Positions 45,793 to 55,293 are shown, counted from the first letter of the stretch. The stretch: 64,000 nucleotides of DNA from Clostridium culturomicium (GCF_000821305.1 NZ_CCXK01000014.1:1-64000), one strand, 5' to 3'. The notes: generated by a model from the sequence alone, not told the origin. Numbers and translations: made by a program.

Positions 45793-46791
45793 TTAAAAAA
45801 TACGACCTCTTCCATTATTACTATTTTCCCAAAGATCAGCATTAGTTCCCATAAATCCCTTTAATTTATCTGATAATAAATCCACTACTACTAATAACTC
45901 CTTTGGAATCTCTTGATTATATGCTTCAATATTAGCTTTAAGCTGCTCAACATTTCTTGCCCCAACTAATATGCTTCCAACATTTCCTCTAGTCTTTAAA
46001 AACTGCATCGCATAGTTAACCATGGTGAAGCCAGTTGCATCACAAATATTATGCATTTCACTAAGAAAATGAAATATTTCTTCTTCAAAGCCCGAATCAG
46101 TATGTCTCCCAACTCCCCATTTTGAGTCGTACATTCTCGTGTTTCTCCGTTCCATGGGTACTTCGCCAAGTTTTCTATACTTTCCTGATAACAACCCTTG
46201 AGCCAAAGGGCTATATGCCCATAACAAGGTATTGTTCTTCTTTAAATCCTCATTAAAATGCTGCTCTGCCACTCTCCATAACAAGGAATATGGCATTTGA
46301 TTTGTTACTACAGGATAGTTTTTCATTCTCTTTAAAGCACCAGCGCCATGATTACAAACCCCAACATTTAAAATCTTTCCATCCCTCTTAAGCTTTTCAA
46401 AAGCCTCCAAGGTTTCATCAATTTCTATTGCTTCATTTGGCCAATGAATTTGATATATATCGATATAGTCTGTCTTTAACCTAGTTAAACTTTCTTCACA
46501 AGCTTTGATTAAATCCTCCCCATGCATATTATTCATATGCACCTTTGATGCCAAAACTACTTTATGTCTTTTCCCTTCTAAAGCCCTTCCAAGAAGAACT
46601 TCTGCTTGTCCTTCTCCATATCCTTCTGCAGTATCTATTAAGTTAATCCCTTGTTCGATAGCATAGTCAATGGTTCTGGCAGCTTCATCTTCATTACATC
46701 TTCCCCAAACCTTTGCACCTGAGAAAGCCCAAGACCCTAAAGAAAGTCCAGAAATTTCAGTCTTTTTATCATTCAATATATACCTATTCAT
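45793..46791 (-). CDS. Aldo/keto reductase
   Basis: A 332-residue AKR: catalytic Asp/Tyr in NLIDTAEGYGEG, Lys in VVLASKVH, His in YQIHWPN, and the NADPH loop near the C-terminus (SILVGARNVEQL). It reduces aldehydes or ketones with NADPH. Start 46791 is favoured (AAAGGG eight bases upstream); ATG 46797 is too close. It overlaps the end of the sigma-54 activator gene, so it is in the same transcript and may belong to the pathway that activator controls. Confidence 0.88.
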   Translation of the reverse strand: MNRYILNDKKTEISGLSLGSWAFSGAKVWGRCNEDEAARTIDYAIEQGINLIDTAEGYGEGQAEVLLGRALEGKRHKVVLASKVHMNNMHGEDLIKACEESLTRLKTDYIDIYQIHWPNEAIEIDETLEAFEKLKRDGKILNVGVCNHGAGALKRMKNYPVVTNQMPYSLLWRVAEQHFNEDLKKNNTLLWAYSPLAQGLLSGKYRKLGEVPMERRNTRMYDSKWGVGRHTDSGFEEEIFHFLSEMHNICDATGFTMVNYAMQFLKTRGNVGSILVGARNVEQLKANIEAYNQEIPKELLVVVDLLSDKLKGFMGTNADLWENSNNGRGRIF

Positions 46792-48694
46792 CACCATCGC
46801 CCTTTCTATTTCTTTCTAATTCCTGCTGTTTTTTAGCCATTCTCCATAAAGTTGTCCTACTAACACCCAGCTCATCTGCAATATCCTTTTTCTTCTTTTT
46901 AGGCTTTAGCTTTTTATATATATCGTCTTCTTCAATGTAAACTTCATGCTTTATCTCAATCTTTGGCTCCAGCATTTCTTTGAATACCTTAAGCTGTTTA
47001 ATGTCTTTTTCTGTTATTTCTCCTGAGTCATTTAAAACAATTAGTCTTTCGCAAATATTTCTAAGTTCTCTTACATTCCCAGGCCAATCATAATTTTCTA
47101 ATATTCTTGCAGCCCTCAAGGTTAACTTAGGTGATGGTTTGCCTATCTCACAAGCAAACTGGGTAAGATAATAATCAACCATAGCTTGTATATCCTCTTT
47201 GCGTTCCCTTAAAGGTGCAATAACAATATCTAATAAATTTAATCTATAATATAAATCTGAACGGAACTTGCCAGACTTAACCTGCTCCTCAATATTAATG
47301 TTAGTTGCTGAAATAACTCTAACATCTATAGGCTGTACCCTGTCACTTCCAATTCTTCTAATTTCCTTTTCTTGAAGAACCCTAAGAAGTTTTGCTTGAA
47401 GGTTCGTTGGAATTTCTCCTATCTCATCTAAAAAAATAGTGCCCTTATGTGCCAATTCAAAAAGCCCTATCTTCCCATTTTTTGAGGCTCCTGAAAATGC
47501 ACCTGGTTCGTATCCAAACAATTCGCTCTCGAGAAGATTTTCATTAAGAGCTGCACAGTTTAACGCCACAAAAGGTTGCTTACTGCGTTTACTTGTTTTG
47601 TGTATACTATGTGCAAAAAGCTCCTTACCAGTCCCTGTTTCTCCTATAATAAGAACATTGGAATCTACCTGGCTATACCTTTTTGCCATCTTCTTATTTT
47701 CCTTCATTATATCGCTGGCTCCTATAATGTTTTCAAAGGAGTACTTTGCTGTTAATCCCTTTTCACTTAAGCTGCGACGAATCTTAGTCTCTGTTTCTAA
47801 AATCAAATCTGCACTTTTAGTGATAATTATAGTACCTGAACCAATTTTATCTACCACAATAGGCTGATATTGGACATAATAGGTATTTCCATTCATTTTT
47901 AAGAGTTCTTCTCTTGACTCATTAGAATTATCATCCTTTTTCCACTTTAAATTTCTACATACCTTTTCAACTGGCTTATTTTTAACGTCCTCTAAAGTGG
48001 ATATTTGATAAGTCCTATAGGCTTGATTATTTATAGCTAAAATTTTTCCATCATCATCTACTGCTATGATGGCATCCTCACTGCTGTTTAATATCATATT
48101 TATCATATTTGCCTTAGTACGCTCTTTGTTAATAGTCCTTGCAGTATTGATGGCTTCATATAGCGCTCTTTCTATAGCCTTATCCTGTGTTTTAATATGA
48201 ACTCTTGAAAGTTCCTTGTTATCACAAAGTCCACATACTGTACCTGCTCCAACAAAAACATCAGTCCCCTTAGTCATTGCTTCATTTATGGCTTCTTCTG
48301 CTCCATCTTCATCATATACTCCATACAAATCAATTGCTGCATCACAAAGCTTCTCCAAATTCGAAAGAGAATTAATCTCCTGATTTTTTATGCATAAAGC
48401 AATTCTTTTAGGGCTGAAAACTTCCTTTGCTATAACTAAAGCATCCAAAATATCAAAACTGTTTAACTCTATTTTTACCATATGCTTTTCAGGTAATCTT
48501 GCCTTTAACCAATCATAGGTCATACCCCTTGCAACAACAATTTCTGCATCCATATTTTTAGTTAATACTTCTGGTGTACCAAACACGTGAGTTAATTCAA
48601 TTTTAATATCATCATATTTAGGAGCCTTTTCCACTACTCTTCTGAAGGTTTCCTTCATGTCTAAATGTGGAATAAACATCAATATTTTTACCAT
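46784..48694 (-). CDS. PrpR-type sigma-54-dependent activator
   Basis: A 636-residue enhancer-binding protein. Residues 1-185 resemble the PrpR N-terminal sensor domain (IELTHVFGTPEVLTKNMDAE, ARGMTYDWL), 205-320 a PAS domain, 330-560 the AAA+ domain (Walker A GETGTGKE near 348; the sigma-54 contact loop is GAFSGA instead of GAFTGA, near 396; GTIFLDEIGE Walker B), and the C-terminus a Fis-type helix-turn-helix (KDIADELGVSRTTLWRMAKK). Start 48694 follows AGAGGTAGG. It lies at the end of the catabolic operon whose promoter it most likely activates. Confidence 0.9.
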   Translation of the reverse strand: MVKILMFIPHLDMKETFRRVVEKAPKYDDIKIELTHVFGTPEVLTKNMDAEIVVARGMTYDWLKARLPEKHMVKIELNSFDILDALVIAKEVFSPKRIALCIKNQEINSLSNLEKLCDAAIDLYGVYDEDGAEEAINEAMTKGTDVFVGAGTVCGLCDNKELSRVHIKTQDKAIERALYEAINTARTINKERTKANMINMILNSSEDAIIAVDDDGKILAINNQAYRTYQISTLEDVKNKPVEKVCRNLKWKKDDNSNESREELLKMNGNTYYVQYQPIVVDKIGSGTIIITKSADLILETETKIRRSLSEKGLTAKYSFENIIGASDIMKENKKMAKRYSQVDSNVLIIGETGTGKELFAHSIHKTSKRSKQPFVALNCAALNENLLESELFGYEPGAFSGASKNGKIGLFELAHKGTIFLDEIGEIPTNLQAKLLRVLQEKEIRRIGSDRVQPIDVRVISATNINIEEQVKSGKFRSDLYYRLNLLDIVIAPLRERKEDIQAMVDYYLTQFACEIGKPSPKLTLRAARILENYDWPGNVRELRNICERLIVLNDSGEITEKDIKQLKVFKEMLEPKIEIKHEVYIEEDDIYKKLKPKKKKKDIADELGVSRTTLWRMAKKQQELERNRKGDGDE

Positions 48695-48733
48695 CGTCCT
48701 ACCTCTTCTAACAAATAAATTCAAACTATGACA

Positions 48734-48777
48734 AATATACTCAATTACAGTAATATTATACCATAATTGAGTATATT
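48734..48777 (-). promoter_or_regulatory. Promoter and dyad of the activator gene
   Basis: An extended -10 (TGGTATAAT on the minus strand; hexamer 48755-48760) lies in the centre of a perfect 14-bp inverted repeat (48734-48747 and 48764-48777; AATATACTCAATTA arm). This predicts own transcription of the activator with autoregulation, apart from read-through from the operon. Confidence 0.65.
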
Positions 48778-48798
48778 AAACATATTATTTAATTTATT

Positions 48799-49758
48799 TT
48801 ATTTGTTAACTACATTTTCAGGGGATCCGTTAACAAAAGCTTGTAAATTCTCTACTGCAATATCCATTAAGCGCTTACGTGATTCTTTTGGCGCCCAAGC
48901 AATATGTGGAGTAATTATCATGTTCTTAGCTTGTAAAAGTGGATTATCCATCTTAATTGGTTCTGTTGAAACTACGTCTACGGCAGCTCCTGCAACCTTG
49001 CCACTATTTAGTGCATCTCTAAGGTCAGCTTCCACTATAAGTGGTCCTCTTGAAGTGTTAATAATCATAACTCCATCCTTCATCTTAGCAATAGTATCTT
49101 TGTTTATGATACCTTCTGTTGAAGGGAATAGTGGGCAATGTAATGAAATTGCATCTGAATTTGCAAGTAACTCATCTAAAGAAACATATCTGCATCTATC
49201 AGATTCTAAAGCTTTATTTTGATACTCATCGTAAGCTAGGATATTCATTCCAAAGGCCATAGCTATTTCTGCAGTTCTTTGACCTATTCTTCCAAACCCT
49301 ATAACTCCAAGTGTTTTTCCTGCAAGCTCTATTAGTGGGTGATTCCAGAAGCACCAATCCTTATTGTTTGTCCATTCGCCAGCCTTAACACAGTCAGAAT
49401 GTTCTCCAACATGATGACACATTTCTAATAAGAGAGCCATTGCATATTGAGCAACTGCATCTGTTCCATAAGTAGGTATGTTAGAAACAACCACTCCTGC
49501 TTCTTTAGCTGCTGCTACATTTACTATATTGTATCCAGTAGCTAGCACCCCAATAAACTGTAATTTTGGATTAGATTCAATTGCAGCTTTTGATACTGGT
49601 GTTTTATTTGTAAATACGATTTCAGCTCCACTAATTCTTTCAATTACTTTATCTTCTGGTGTCCTATCATATACAGTTAAATCTCCAAACTTCTCTATCC
49701 CTTCCCAAGATAAATCCCCAGGATTTTCTGTATAACCGTCTAAAATTACTATTTTCAT
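48799..49758 (-). CDS. D-2-hydroxyacid dehydrogenase
   Basis: A 319-residue NAD-dependent enzyme: LGVIGFGRIGQRTAEIAMAF (Rossmann loop), catalytic Arg in INTSRGPLIVEADL, a Glu about 28 residues later and His in TPHIAWAPKESR. It is closest in pattern to glycerate/hydroxypyruvate reductases. The start at 49758 has GGAGGAAG five bases upstream. Last enzyme gene before the activator in the operon; hydroxypyruvate is also a transketolase donor, which fits its neighbours. Confidence 0.88.
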   Translation of the reverse strand: MKIVILDGYTENPGDLSWEGIEKFGDLTVYDRTPEDKVIERISGAEIVFTNKTPVSKAAIESNPKLQFIGVLATGYNIVNVAAAKEAGVVVSNIPTYGTDAVAQYAMALLLEMCHHVGEHSDCVKAGEWTNNKDWCFWNHPLIELAGKTLGVIGFGRIGQRTAEIAMAFGMNILAYDEYQNKALESDRCRYVSLDELLANSDAISLHCPLFPSTEGIINKDTIAKMKDGVMIINTSRGPLIVEADLRDALNSGKVAGAAVDVVSTEPIKMDNPLLQAKNMIITPHIAWAPKESRKRLMDIAVENLQAFVNGSPENVVNK

Positions 49759-49885
49759 CGTTCTTCCTCCATTCACTGCTAAAATTTAAATCTAGTTTTC
49801 ATAAATACACGAAATGTTTGGTATTAAGTTCTCATTATTTTTTTGCTAAGTTTTACTACATAATTTTTACACCCTTAAAGTTATA

Positions 49886-50788
49886 TTAATCTTCAACAAG
49901 AGCCCATGCTCTGTTAATTACTCTCTTAGTGTTTGCAAGGATTATATCTCCATCTTCATCACCCCAAGGTTTAACCTCTAATGATAGAACATAAGGATTT
50001 TCCTTATTAAAGAAGCCTTCTTCTTTTAATACTGTGAAGAATTCCACTAACTCATTTACATCATTTGCACTGTTAGGGAAACCAAATCTAGGATGCTGGT
50101 CACCATATGCTTCTAACCCTTTTTCAACCACTGCATTTCCAATGTGGAAGTGAGTTATATATGGTCTTAAAGTTTGAATTACAAACCTAGAAGTCTCGTA
50201 AGTTGTTGGGAAGTGTGATAAATCTACTACTAATCCGAAATTGCTGTGAGTTGTTCTCATATCAGCCGCAAATTTAGCCGCATATGGTGCAGGACCTATT
50301 AAAGCTGCTTTGTCCATATCAAAATCAAATACCTCAAGCTCAACCATCATTCCTTTAGTTTTCGCATAAGTACAAAGATTTCTTGTAGTTTTTAATAATT
50401 GAGCATAAGCAAGGTCTTTAGTTGCTTCTTCCCATTTTCCAGCAAGGAATGCTATTCCCTTTGCACCTAAATATTCAGCTTCATCTATGGCTTCCATTAA
50501 AGTAGCCTCAGCCTTTAATCTGCCTTCTTCATTCACATCGTTAGGATTTAATCCTGGTCCTAGAAGTCTTGGCTGCGCTCCGTAGCAAACCTTTAAGTGT
50601 GACTGCTCAAGCATTGCTTTCATTCTAGCTCTAGTTTCATCATCAGCTACCTTAGTAACCTCAAAGGCTGTAAAGTACTCATCGCAGCAGATTGTTTTTA
50701 CTGATTCTAATAATGGATAATTAACTGGTGGATGACTCATCCACTGAATTGTTCCTACGTGAAAATATTTTTGAATTGGATCTTTCAT
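49886..50788 (-). CDS. TIM-barrel sugar isomerase/epimerase, copy 2
   Basis: A 300-residue protein of the xylose-isomerase-like TIM-barrel family (AP endonuclease 2 fold). Metal ligands are suggested by Glu in MVELEVFDFD, Asp/His in LVVDLSHFPTTYE, His in ITHFHIGN, and Glu in LSLEVKPW. It is a clear paralogue of the gene upstream at 50864 (shared AQPRLLGPGLNPNDV and GDQHPRFGFPNS blocks). The substrate is unknown. AGGAGG precedes the ATG. Confidence 0.8.
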   Translation of the reverse strand: MKDPIQKYFHVGTIQWMSHPPVNYPLLESVKTICCDEYFTAFEVTKVADDETRARMKAMLEQSHLKVCYGAQPRLLGPGLNPNDVNEEGRLKAEATLMEAIDEAEYLGAKGIAFLAGKWEEATKDLAYAQLLKTTRNLCTYAKTKGMMVELEVFDFDMDKAALIGPAPYAAKFAADMRTTHSNFGLVVDLSHFPTTYETSRFVIQTLRPYITHFHIGNAVVEKGLEAYGDQHPRFGFPNSANDVNELVEFFTVLKEEGFFNKENPYVLSLEVKPWGDEDGDIILANTKRVINRAWALVED

Positions 50789-50863
50789 TTTTCATTCCTC
50801 CTAAAACTCTTTGTTTTCAATTTAATTTATAATTTTAACGCCCGTATTCCTACAGTTATTTAT

Positions 50864-51775
50864 TTAAACAAGCTCCCAGGCAAGGTTTAAAGTTCTTTTT
50901 GCATTGGCAATCACAACTTCACTTTCTTCATCCCTCCAAGGCTTAACTTCAAAGCTTACAATTGGACGATTCTCCTCACTTAAGAACCCTATTTCTAATA
51001 GTACTCTTAAATATTTAGCTAACTCATCCACATCATTTTCACTGTTTGGAAAGCCAAAGCGTGGATGAGAATCACCATAGCCTTCACAGTCTGGACTCTT
51101 AATTACCGTATTACCCATATGGGCATGCTTAATATATTTTTTTATTGGTAAAATACTTTCCTCTATGGTTTCATGAAGCATTGGTATATGGCTTAAATCT
51201 ACCATCAAACCAAAATTATCATATTCTGCTGTAATAGTTGCAGCATATCTCTTTGCTAAATGCACTGGTCCTATTAAAGATTTTTTATCAATATCATAAT
51301 CAAATATTTCTAAAATTACGGGCATATTCCCCTTAGACTTTGCATATTCACAAAGCTCCCTGGTTGATTTCAAAAGAGCCTCAAAGGATTCTTCCTTTGT
51401 CTCCTCTTCATATCTACCCGCCAAGAAGGAAAAGCCTGTTGCCTTTAATTCATAAGCTTCATCTATGCCATTCTTAAGAGATACTACTGCAGCCCTTCTC
51501 TTTTCTTCATCCAGATCATTGATATTCATACCTGTAGTCAGCATTCTTGGCTGTCCACCATAAGCCACTGACATATGTGCTCCTTCAATCATTTCGGCTG
51601 CCGCTTTTCTAACTGCTGGGTCTTTCATTTGCGTAACCTCCACAGCTTCAAAATACTCATCTGTAACAATATTTTTTAGGCATTCTAGAATAGGGCCTTC
51701 TCCAGTTGCCAGGCCATTATATGCCATATGAAGAATTATTCCTACCTTCATATATCTTCTCATAGACTTTTCCAT
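50864..51775 (-). CDS. TIM-barrel sugar isomerase/epimerase, copy 1
   Basis: A 303-residue paralogue of the next gene in the operon: GGQPRMLTTGMNINDLDEEK, VILEIFDYD, LMVDLSHIPMLHE, KHAHMGN, GDSHPRFGFPNSENDVDE and VSFEVKPW. The metal-ligand pattern is intact. Two adjacent copies may form a hetero-oligomer or act on successive intermediates. GGAGCTAAGG precedes the ATG. Confidence 0.8.
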   Translation of the reverse strand: MEKSMRRYMKVGIILHMAYNGLATGEGPILECLKNIVTDEYFEAVEVTQMKDPAVRKAAAEMIEGAHMSVAYGGQPRMLTTGMNINDLDEEKRRAAVVSLKNGIDEAYELKATGFSFLAGRYEEETKEESFEALLKSTRELCEYAKSKGNMPVILEIFDYDIDKKSLIGPVHLAKRYAATITAEYDNFGLMVDLSHIPMLHETIEESILPIKKYIKHAHMGNTVIKSPDCEGYGDSHPRFGFPNSENDVDELAKYLRVLLEIGFLSEENRPIVSFEVKPWRDEESEVVIANAKRTLNLAWELV

Positions 51776-51851
51776 ACCTTAGCTCCTCTTCTTAAATTTT
51801 TCTACTAAATAAGGTGTACTATCCTTAGACTTATACCTGTAAACCTAATCT

Positions 51852-52802
51852 TTATTTTCTTCCAATAACTTTCTTGCATTTTTCTGCTATATTCTTAGCG
51901 CTATATCCATACTTATCTAAAAGCTCATTATAGTCTCCTGATTCTGCAAACTCTGTAGCTCCAACGAATTCCATTGGTGTTGGGCATTCAGCAGCTAACA
52001 CTTCTGCAACTGCACTTCCCAGTCCTCCATAAATGCTGTGCTCTTCAACGGTTACTATAGCTCCAGTCATATTTGCACAATTTAAAATCAAGTTAGTATC
52101 TATTGGTTTAACTGTGTGCATGTCCACAACCATTGCTGATATACCTTCTGCCTCTAAAACCTCTGCTGCAGCTATTGCTTTGTGAAGAACTGTTCCAGTA
52201 GCTATTATAGTTACATCCTTACCGTATTTTAAAACTATACCTTTACCTATTTCAAAATTTAAAGTTTCATCATATATAACTGGAGCTGCTGCTCTGCTCA
52301 ATCTTAAGTAAACAGGTCCATCATATTCTGCTAAAGCAAATACCGCTTTTTCTGTCTGAACTGCATCAGAAACTGACACCACAGTCATATTAGGTATTGC
52401 TCTTACAAAAGCCATATCTGTTATTCCATGGTGGCTTGCACCATCATAAGAATCTGATAACCCACAGTAAGTGCCTGCAAGCTTCACATTTAATTTATCA
52501 TAAGCTATTAAGCTTTGAATTGGATCTGCACCTCTTGTAGTTAAAAAAGTTGCGAAGGTATTTACAAAAGGTACATAGCCATTTGAAGCAAATCCAGCCG
52601 CCATAGATACCATATTAATTTCACTAATTCCCACATTAAAGTATCTCTCTGGAAAGGCTTTGCCAAACACAGCACTCTTCGTTGAACCTCCAACGTCTGC
52701 CTCTAAAGCAACAATGTTATCTTGTTTTTCACCTAATTTTAATAGAGCCTCTCCAAAAGCATCTCTTATTGCAACACTTTTTCTTTCTAATACAGCTTCC
52801 AT
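51852..52802 (-). CDS. Transketolase, C-terminal subunit
   Basis: A 316-residue protein holding the pyrimidine-binding and C-terminal domains of transketolase: EADVGGSTKSAVFGKAFPER, NVGISEINMVSMAAGFASNG, and TVEEHSIYGGLGSAVAE. The start (ATG 52802) overlaps the stop of the N-terminal subunit gene (TAATG), with GGAGGTGC upstream. Split transketolases occur in many catabolic operons and transfer C2 units between sugar phosphates or related ketoses. Confidence 0.9.
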   Translation of the reverse strand: MEAVLERKSVAIRDAFGEALLKLGEKQDNIVALEADVGGSTKSAVFGKAFPERYFNVGISEINMVSMAAGFASNGYVPFVNTFATFLTTRGADPIQSLIAYDKLNVKLAGTYCGLSDSYDGASHHGITDMAFVRAIPNMTVVSVSDAVQTEKAVFALAEYDGPVYLRLSRAAAPVIYDETLNFEIGKGIVLKYGKDVTIIATGTVLHKAIAAAEVLEAEGISAMVVDMHTVKPIDTNLILNCANMTGAIVTVEEHSIYGGLGSAVAEVLAAECPTPMEFVGATEFAESGDYNELLDKYGYSAKNIAEKCKKVIGRK

Positions 52803-53629
52803 TAACAAGCACCTCCAAGCTCTGCCTTAGCATTCCTATAATCCTCATCATTTATAGCTTTACCATGCCATGTGTTTTTGCCTTCCATAAAGGAAATACC
52901 TTTACCCTTAACCGTTTTAGCTATAATTATTGTTGGTTTGCCCTTACATTTTTTGGCTTCATCCACTGCATCTGATATAGACTCCACATCATGTCCATCA
53001 CAATCAAGTACATTCCAGCCAAAGCTTGCCCACTTAGCCTTTAAATCACCCATTGGCATAATTTCTTCAAGAGTTCCATCAAGCTGCACTCCGTTGTTGT
53101 CTAAGAAGGCAATTAAGTTATCAGCCTTAAATTTTGAAGCTGATAAAGCGCCTTCCCATACTGCCCCTTCTTGAATTTCTCCATCACCAAGTACAACGTA
53201 AGTATATGCATTATTTCCCTTTAATTTATCTGCTAAAGCCATTCCAAGTCCTGCTGAAAGCCCTAAGCCTAATGGTCCTGTTGAAAGCTCAATACCACTA
53301 GTTTTATGTACACATGGATGACCTTGTAAATTGCTGTTGATTTGTCTTAAAGTCTTTAACTCTTCTTTAGGAAAGAATCCAAGCTCTGCAAGCACTAAAT
53401 ATAACGCTGGAGCTGCATGACCCTTTGATAAAACAAAACGGTCTCTTCCCTCCATCTTAGGATTTTTAGGATCGATGTTCATTTTTTCACAGTATAATGT
53501 GGTTACAATCTCCATACATGATAAGGAACCACCTGGATGACCTGTTTGAATTGAGTGTAGAAGATCTACAAGCTCATTACGAAACTGAAGACATAGATTT
53601 TGTAATTCTACTTTTCTCTCGTTTTGCAT
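52802..53629 (-). CDS. Transketolase, N-terminal subunit
   Basis: A 275-residue protein carrying the thiamine-diphosphate domain: HSIQTGHPGGSLSCMEI, SKGHAAPALY, and the TPP motif GDGEIQEGAVWEGALSASKF ... DNNGVQ. It pairs with the C-terminal subunit gene that overlaps its stop. It follows the racemase-like gene in the same operon. Confidence 0.9.
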   Translation of the reverse strand: MQNERKVELQNLCLQFRNELVDLLHSIQTGHPGGSLSCMEIVTTLYCEKMNIDPKNPKMEGRDRFVLSKGHAAPALYLVLAELGFFPKEELKTLRQINSNLQGHPCVHKTSGIELSTGPLGLGLSAGLGMALADKLKGNNAYTYVVLGDGEIQEGAVWEGALSASKFKADNLIAFLDNNGVQLDGTLEEIMPMGDLKAKWASFGWNVLDCDGHDVESISDAVDEAKKCKGKPTIIIAKTVKGKGISFMEGKNTWHGKAINDEDYRNAKAELGGAC

Positions 53630-53668
53630 ATTTATCTCTCCTTTTATTTCTGCCTGATTTTCACCATG

Positions 53669-54334
53669 CTATTTATTTGTCATATTAAGTACTTCTTTAA
53701 CCTCTTTAATACAAAGATTAGGGCTAGATATCACTGGACACTTACATATTTTTGATATTTCATTTTCCATATGAGCCATGGATGCCTGTGCTAAAATAAC
53801 ACAATCATATCCGCTTATCTTACTAGCTGAAGCTCTTAATAAATCATCATGCCTTTTATTATCTAGTGCTTTTATTGCATCAAAGGCTTCATGATTAACT
53901 AAAGAATCTATTTCAAGCTCCACACCTGCCCTTGCAGCCTCAGCTTGAAGTTTTTCCTTAGTTGGCTCCACAGTACTTTGAGCTGTTGCCATAACTAAAA
54001 CCCTTTTACCAAAGGTTACTCCCCTTCTTGCCATAGCGTCATCTATTGCTATAACTGGTATCTTCATGAAAGGACGAATCATTTCAACTACAGGTGTTAA
54101 AGTTGAACAAGTTGTAACAATCACATCAGCTCCCGTTAATTCCTGTGTTTTCATATCTAAAAAAAGTCTATTTCGATTATCTATTGTAAACTCCCCAAGC
54201 TCATTAGCATTATTAGAAAGAAAATCATCTAAAAGATTACTTACCTTGATGTCTTCCTTAATTTCCGCCCTTAGCTTTTCTTCAAAGGTATTAGAAACAC
54301 TTTTTACAGTGTGAATAAGAGCAACTGTTTTCAC
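53669..54334 (-). CDS. Asp/Glu-racemase-like protein
   Basis: A 221-residue protein of the Asp/Glu/hydantoin racemase superfamily. The first catalytic Cys is present (VTTCSTLTPVVEM, near residue 81), but the place of the second Cys reads ILAQASMAHM, with no Cys. It may therefore not be a two-base racemase; decarboxylase- or isomerase-like chemistry is possible. It sits second in the operon. Substrate unknown. Confidence 0.75.
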   Translation of the reverse strand: MKTVALIHTVKSVSNTFEEKLRAEIKEDIKVSNLLDDFLSNNANELGEFTIDNRNRLFLDMKTQELTGADVIVTTCSTLTPVVEMIRPFMKIPVIAIDDAMARRGVTFGKRVLVMATAQSTVEPTKEKLQAEAARAGVELEIDSLVNHEAFDAIKALDNKRHDDLLRASASKISGYDCVILAQASMAHMENEISKICKCPVISSPNLCIKEVKEVLNMTNK

Positions 54335-54346
54335 CTTTACTTCCCC

Positions 54347-55177
54347 CTATACTTCATAAATCTTTTTCATAATAGGTTTTAAGTAAGCCACAGCTCCCTT
54401 TGCAGCCTCCTCTTGATTTGGAATCTGATAAATCTCTGTGCAGAAATTGCCAGAGTAACCACACTCCTTAAAGGTTCTAACTATCTTTTCAAAATCAAGA
54501 CCACAGTGTCCTGGATAACGTCTGTTATTGTCAGCTAAATGTACATGTATATTGTAGCTGCTGTATTTCTTTATTGCTTCTATTACATCCTTCTCCTCTA
54601 AGTTAAGGTGGAATATATCCATCATCAGCTTAAAGTTTGGTCTATTTACTCTATCGACCATATCTGCAGCCTCTGCTAAAGTATTTATAAAGTTTGTCTG
54701 CATTATAGTAACTGATTCTAAAGCAATATTTACATTCTTAGTTGATGCATAATCACTTACCTCTCTAAACGCTTCAATTGCAAGAGCTTCTGTTTGTTCC
54801 TTAAGTAAATCTTTTCTATATCCGCCTCTGATTCTTCCGATATTTACATTGGCACCCAAAAAGCTAGCAAAATCAATAATTTCCTTAGTTCTCTCTATAG
54901 CTTCTTTTCTAATTTCAGCCTTAGGATCTGTATAAGTTAAGCCAAGTTGTCCATATATTTCTCCCGTACAAACTAAGATTACTGATAAATTATTCTTTTC
55001 TGCTGTTTCTTTTACATAATTCCAATCTAACTTGGAAGGATTTAAGGTCATTAACTCTACTCCCTCATAGCCATATGAAGCTAAATCAGAAAAGCTCTTC
55101 TCTAAAGGCCCCTGATAGGCAGTAACTGAATCAGCTATAGCCACATCTGGTGTAGCTACTTGATAACATATCTTCAT
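54347..55177 (-). CDS. Sugar 3-epimerase/hydroxypyruvate-isomerase-like protein
   Basis: A 276-residue xylose-isomerase-like TIM barrel: metal and catalytic residues suggested by Glu in VNIALESVT, Asp/His in LMMDIFHLNLEE, His in IHVHLADNNRRYPG and Glu in FCTEIYQIP. The pattern is that of D-psicose/L-ribulose 3-epimerases and hydroxypyruvate isomerases. First gene of the operon, AAGGAGC before the ATG, 45 bases downstream of a predicted sigma-54 start site. Confidence 0.83.
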   Translation of the reverse strand: MKICYQVATPDVAIADSVTAYQGPLEKSFSDLASYGYEGVELMTLNPSKLDWNYVKETAEKNNLSVILVCTGEIYGQLGLTYTDPKAEIRKEAIERTKEIIDFASFLGANVNIGRIRGGYRKDLLKEQTEALAIEAFREVSDYASTKNVNIALESVTIMQTNFINTLAEAADMVDRVNRPNFKLMMDIFHLNLEEKDVIEAIKKYSSYNIHVHLADNNRRYPGHCGLDFEKIVRTFKECGYSGNFCTEIYQIPNQEEAAKGAVAYLKPIMKKIYEV

Positions 55178-55230
55178 AGTATCTGCTCCTTATTCTTCTT
55201 ATTTAGTTTTCCTTGTGTCTATTTATATAA

Positions 55231-55250
55231 ATAGCAACTTTCATGCCAAG
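55231..55250 (-). promoter_or_regulatory. Sigma-54 promoter of the transketolase operon
   Basis: The minus strand reads TTGGCATGAAAGTTGCTA, a near-perfect -24/-12 element (TGGCAYG, four to five bases, TTGCW). GG is at 55246-55247 and GC at 55234-55235. Confidence 0.9.
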
Positions 55251-55293
55251 TTTTTCATACGGATTTTAATAGAATTTTGCTTATTTTTAATAA

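Noticed and set aside
47439..47867. 142-codon open frame opposite the activator's AAA+ domain
   Set aside because: Antisense to conserved AAA+ motifs; no ribosome site.
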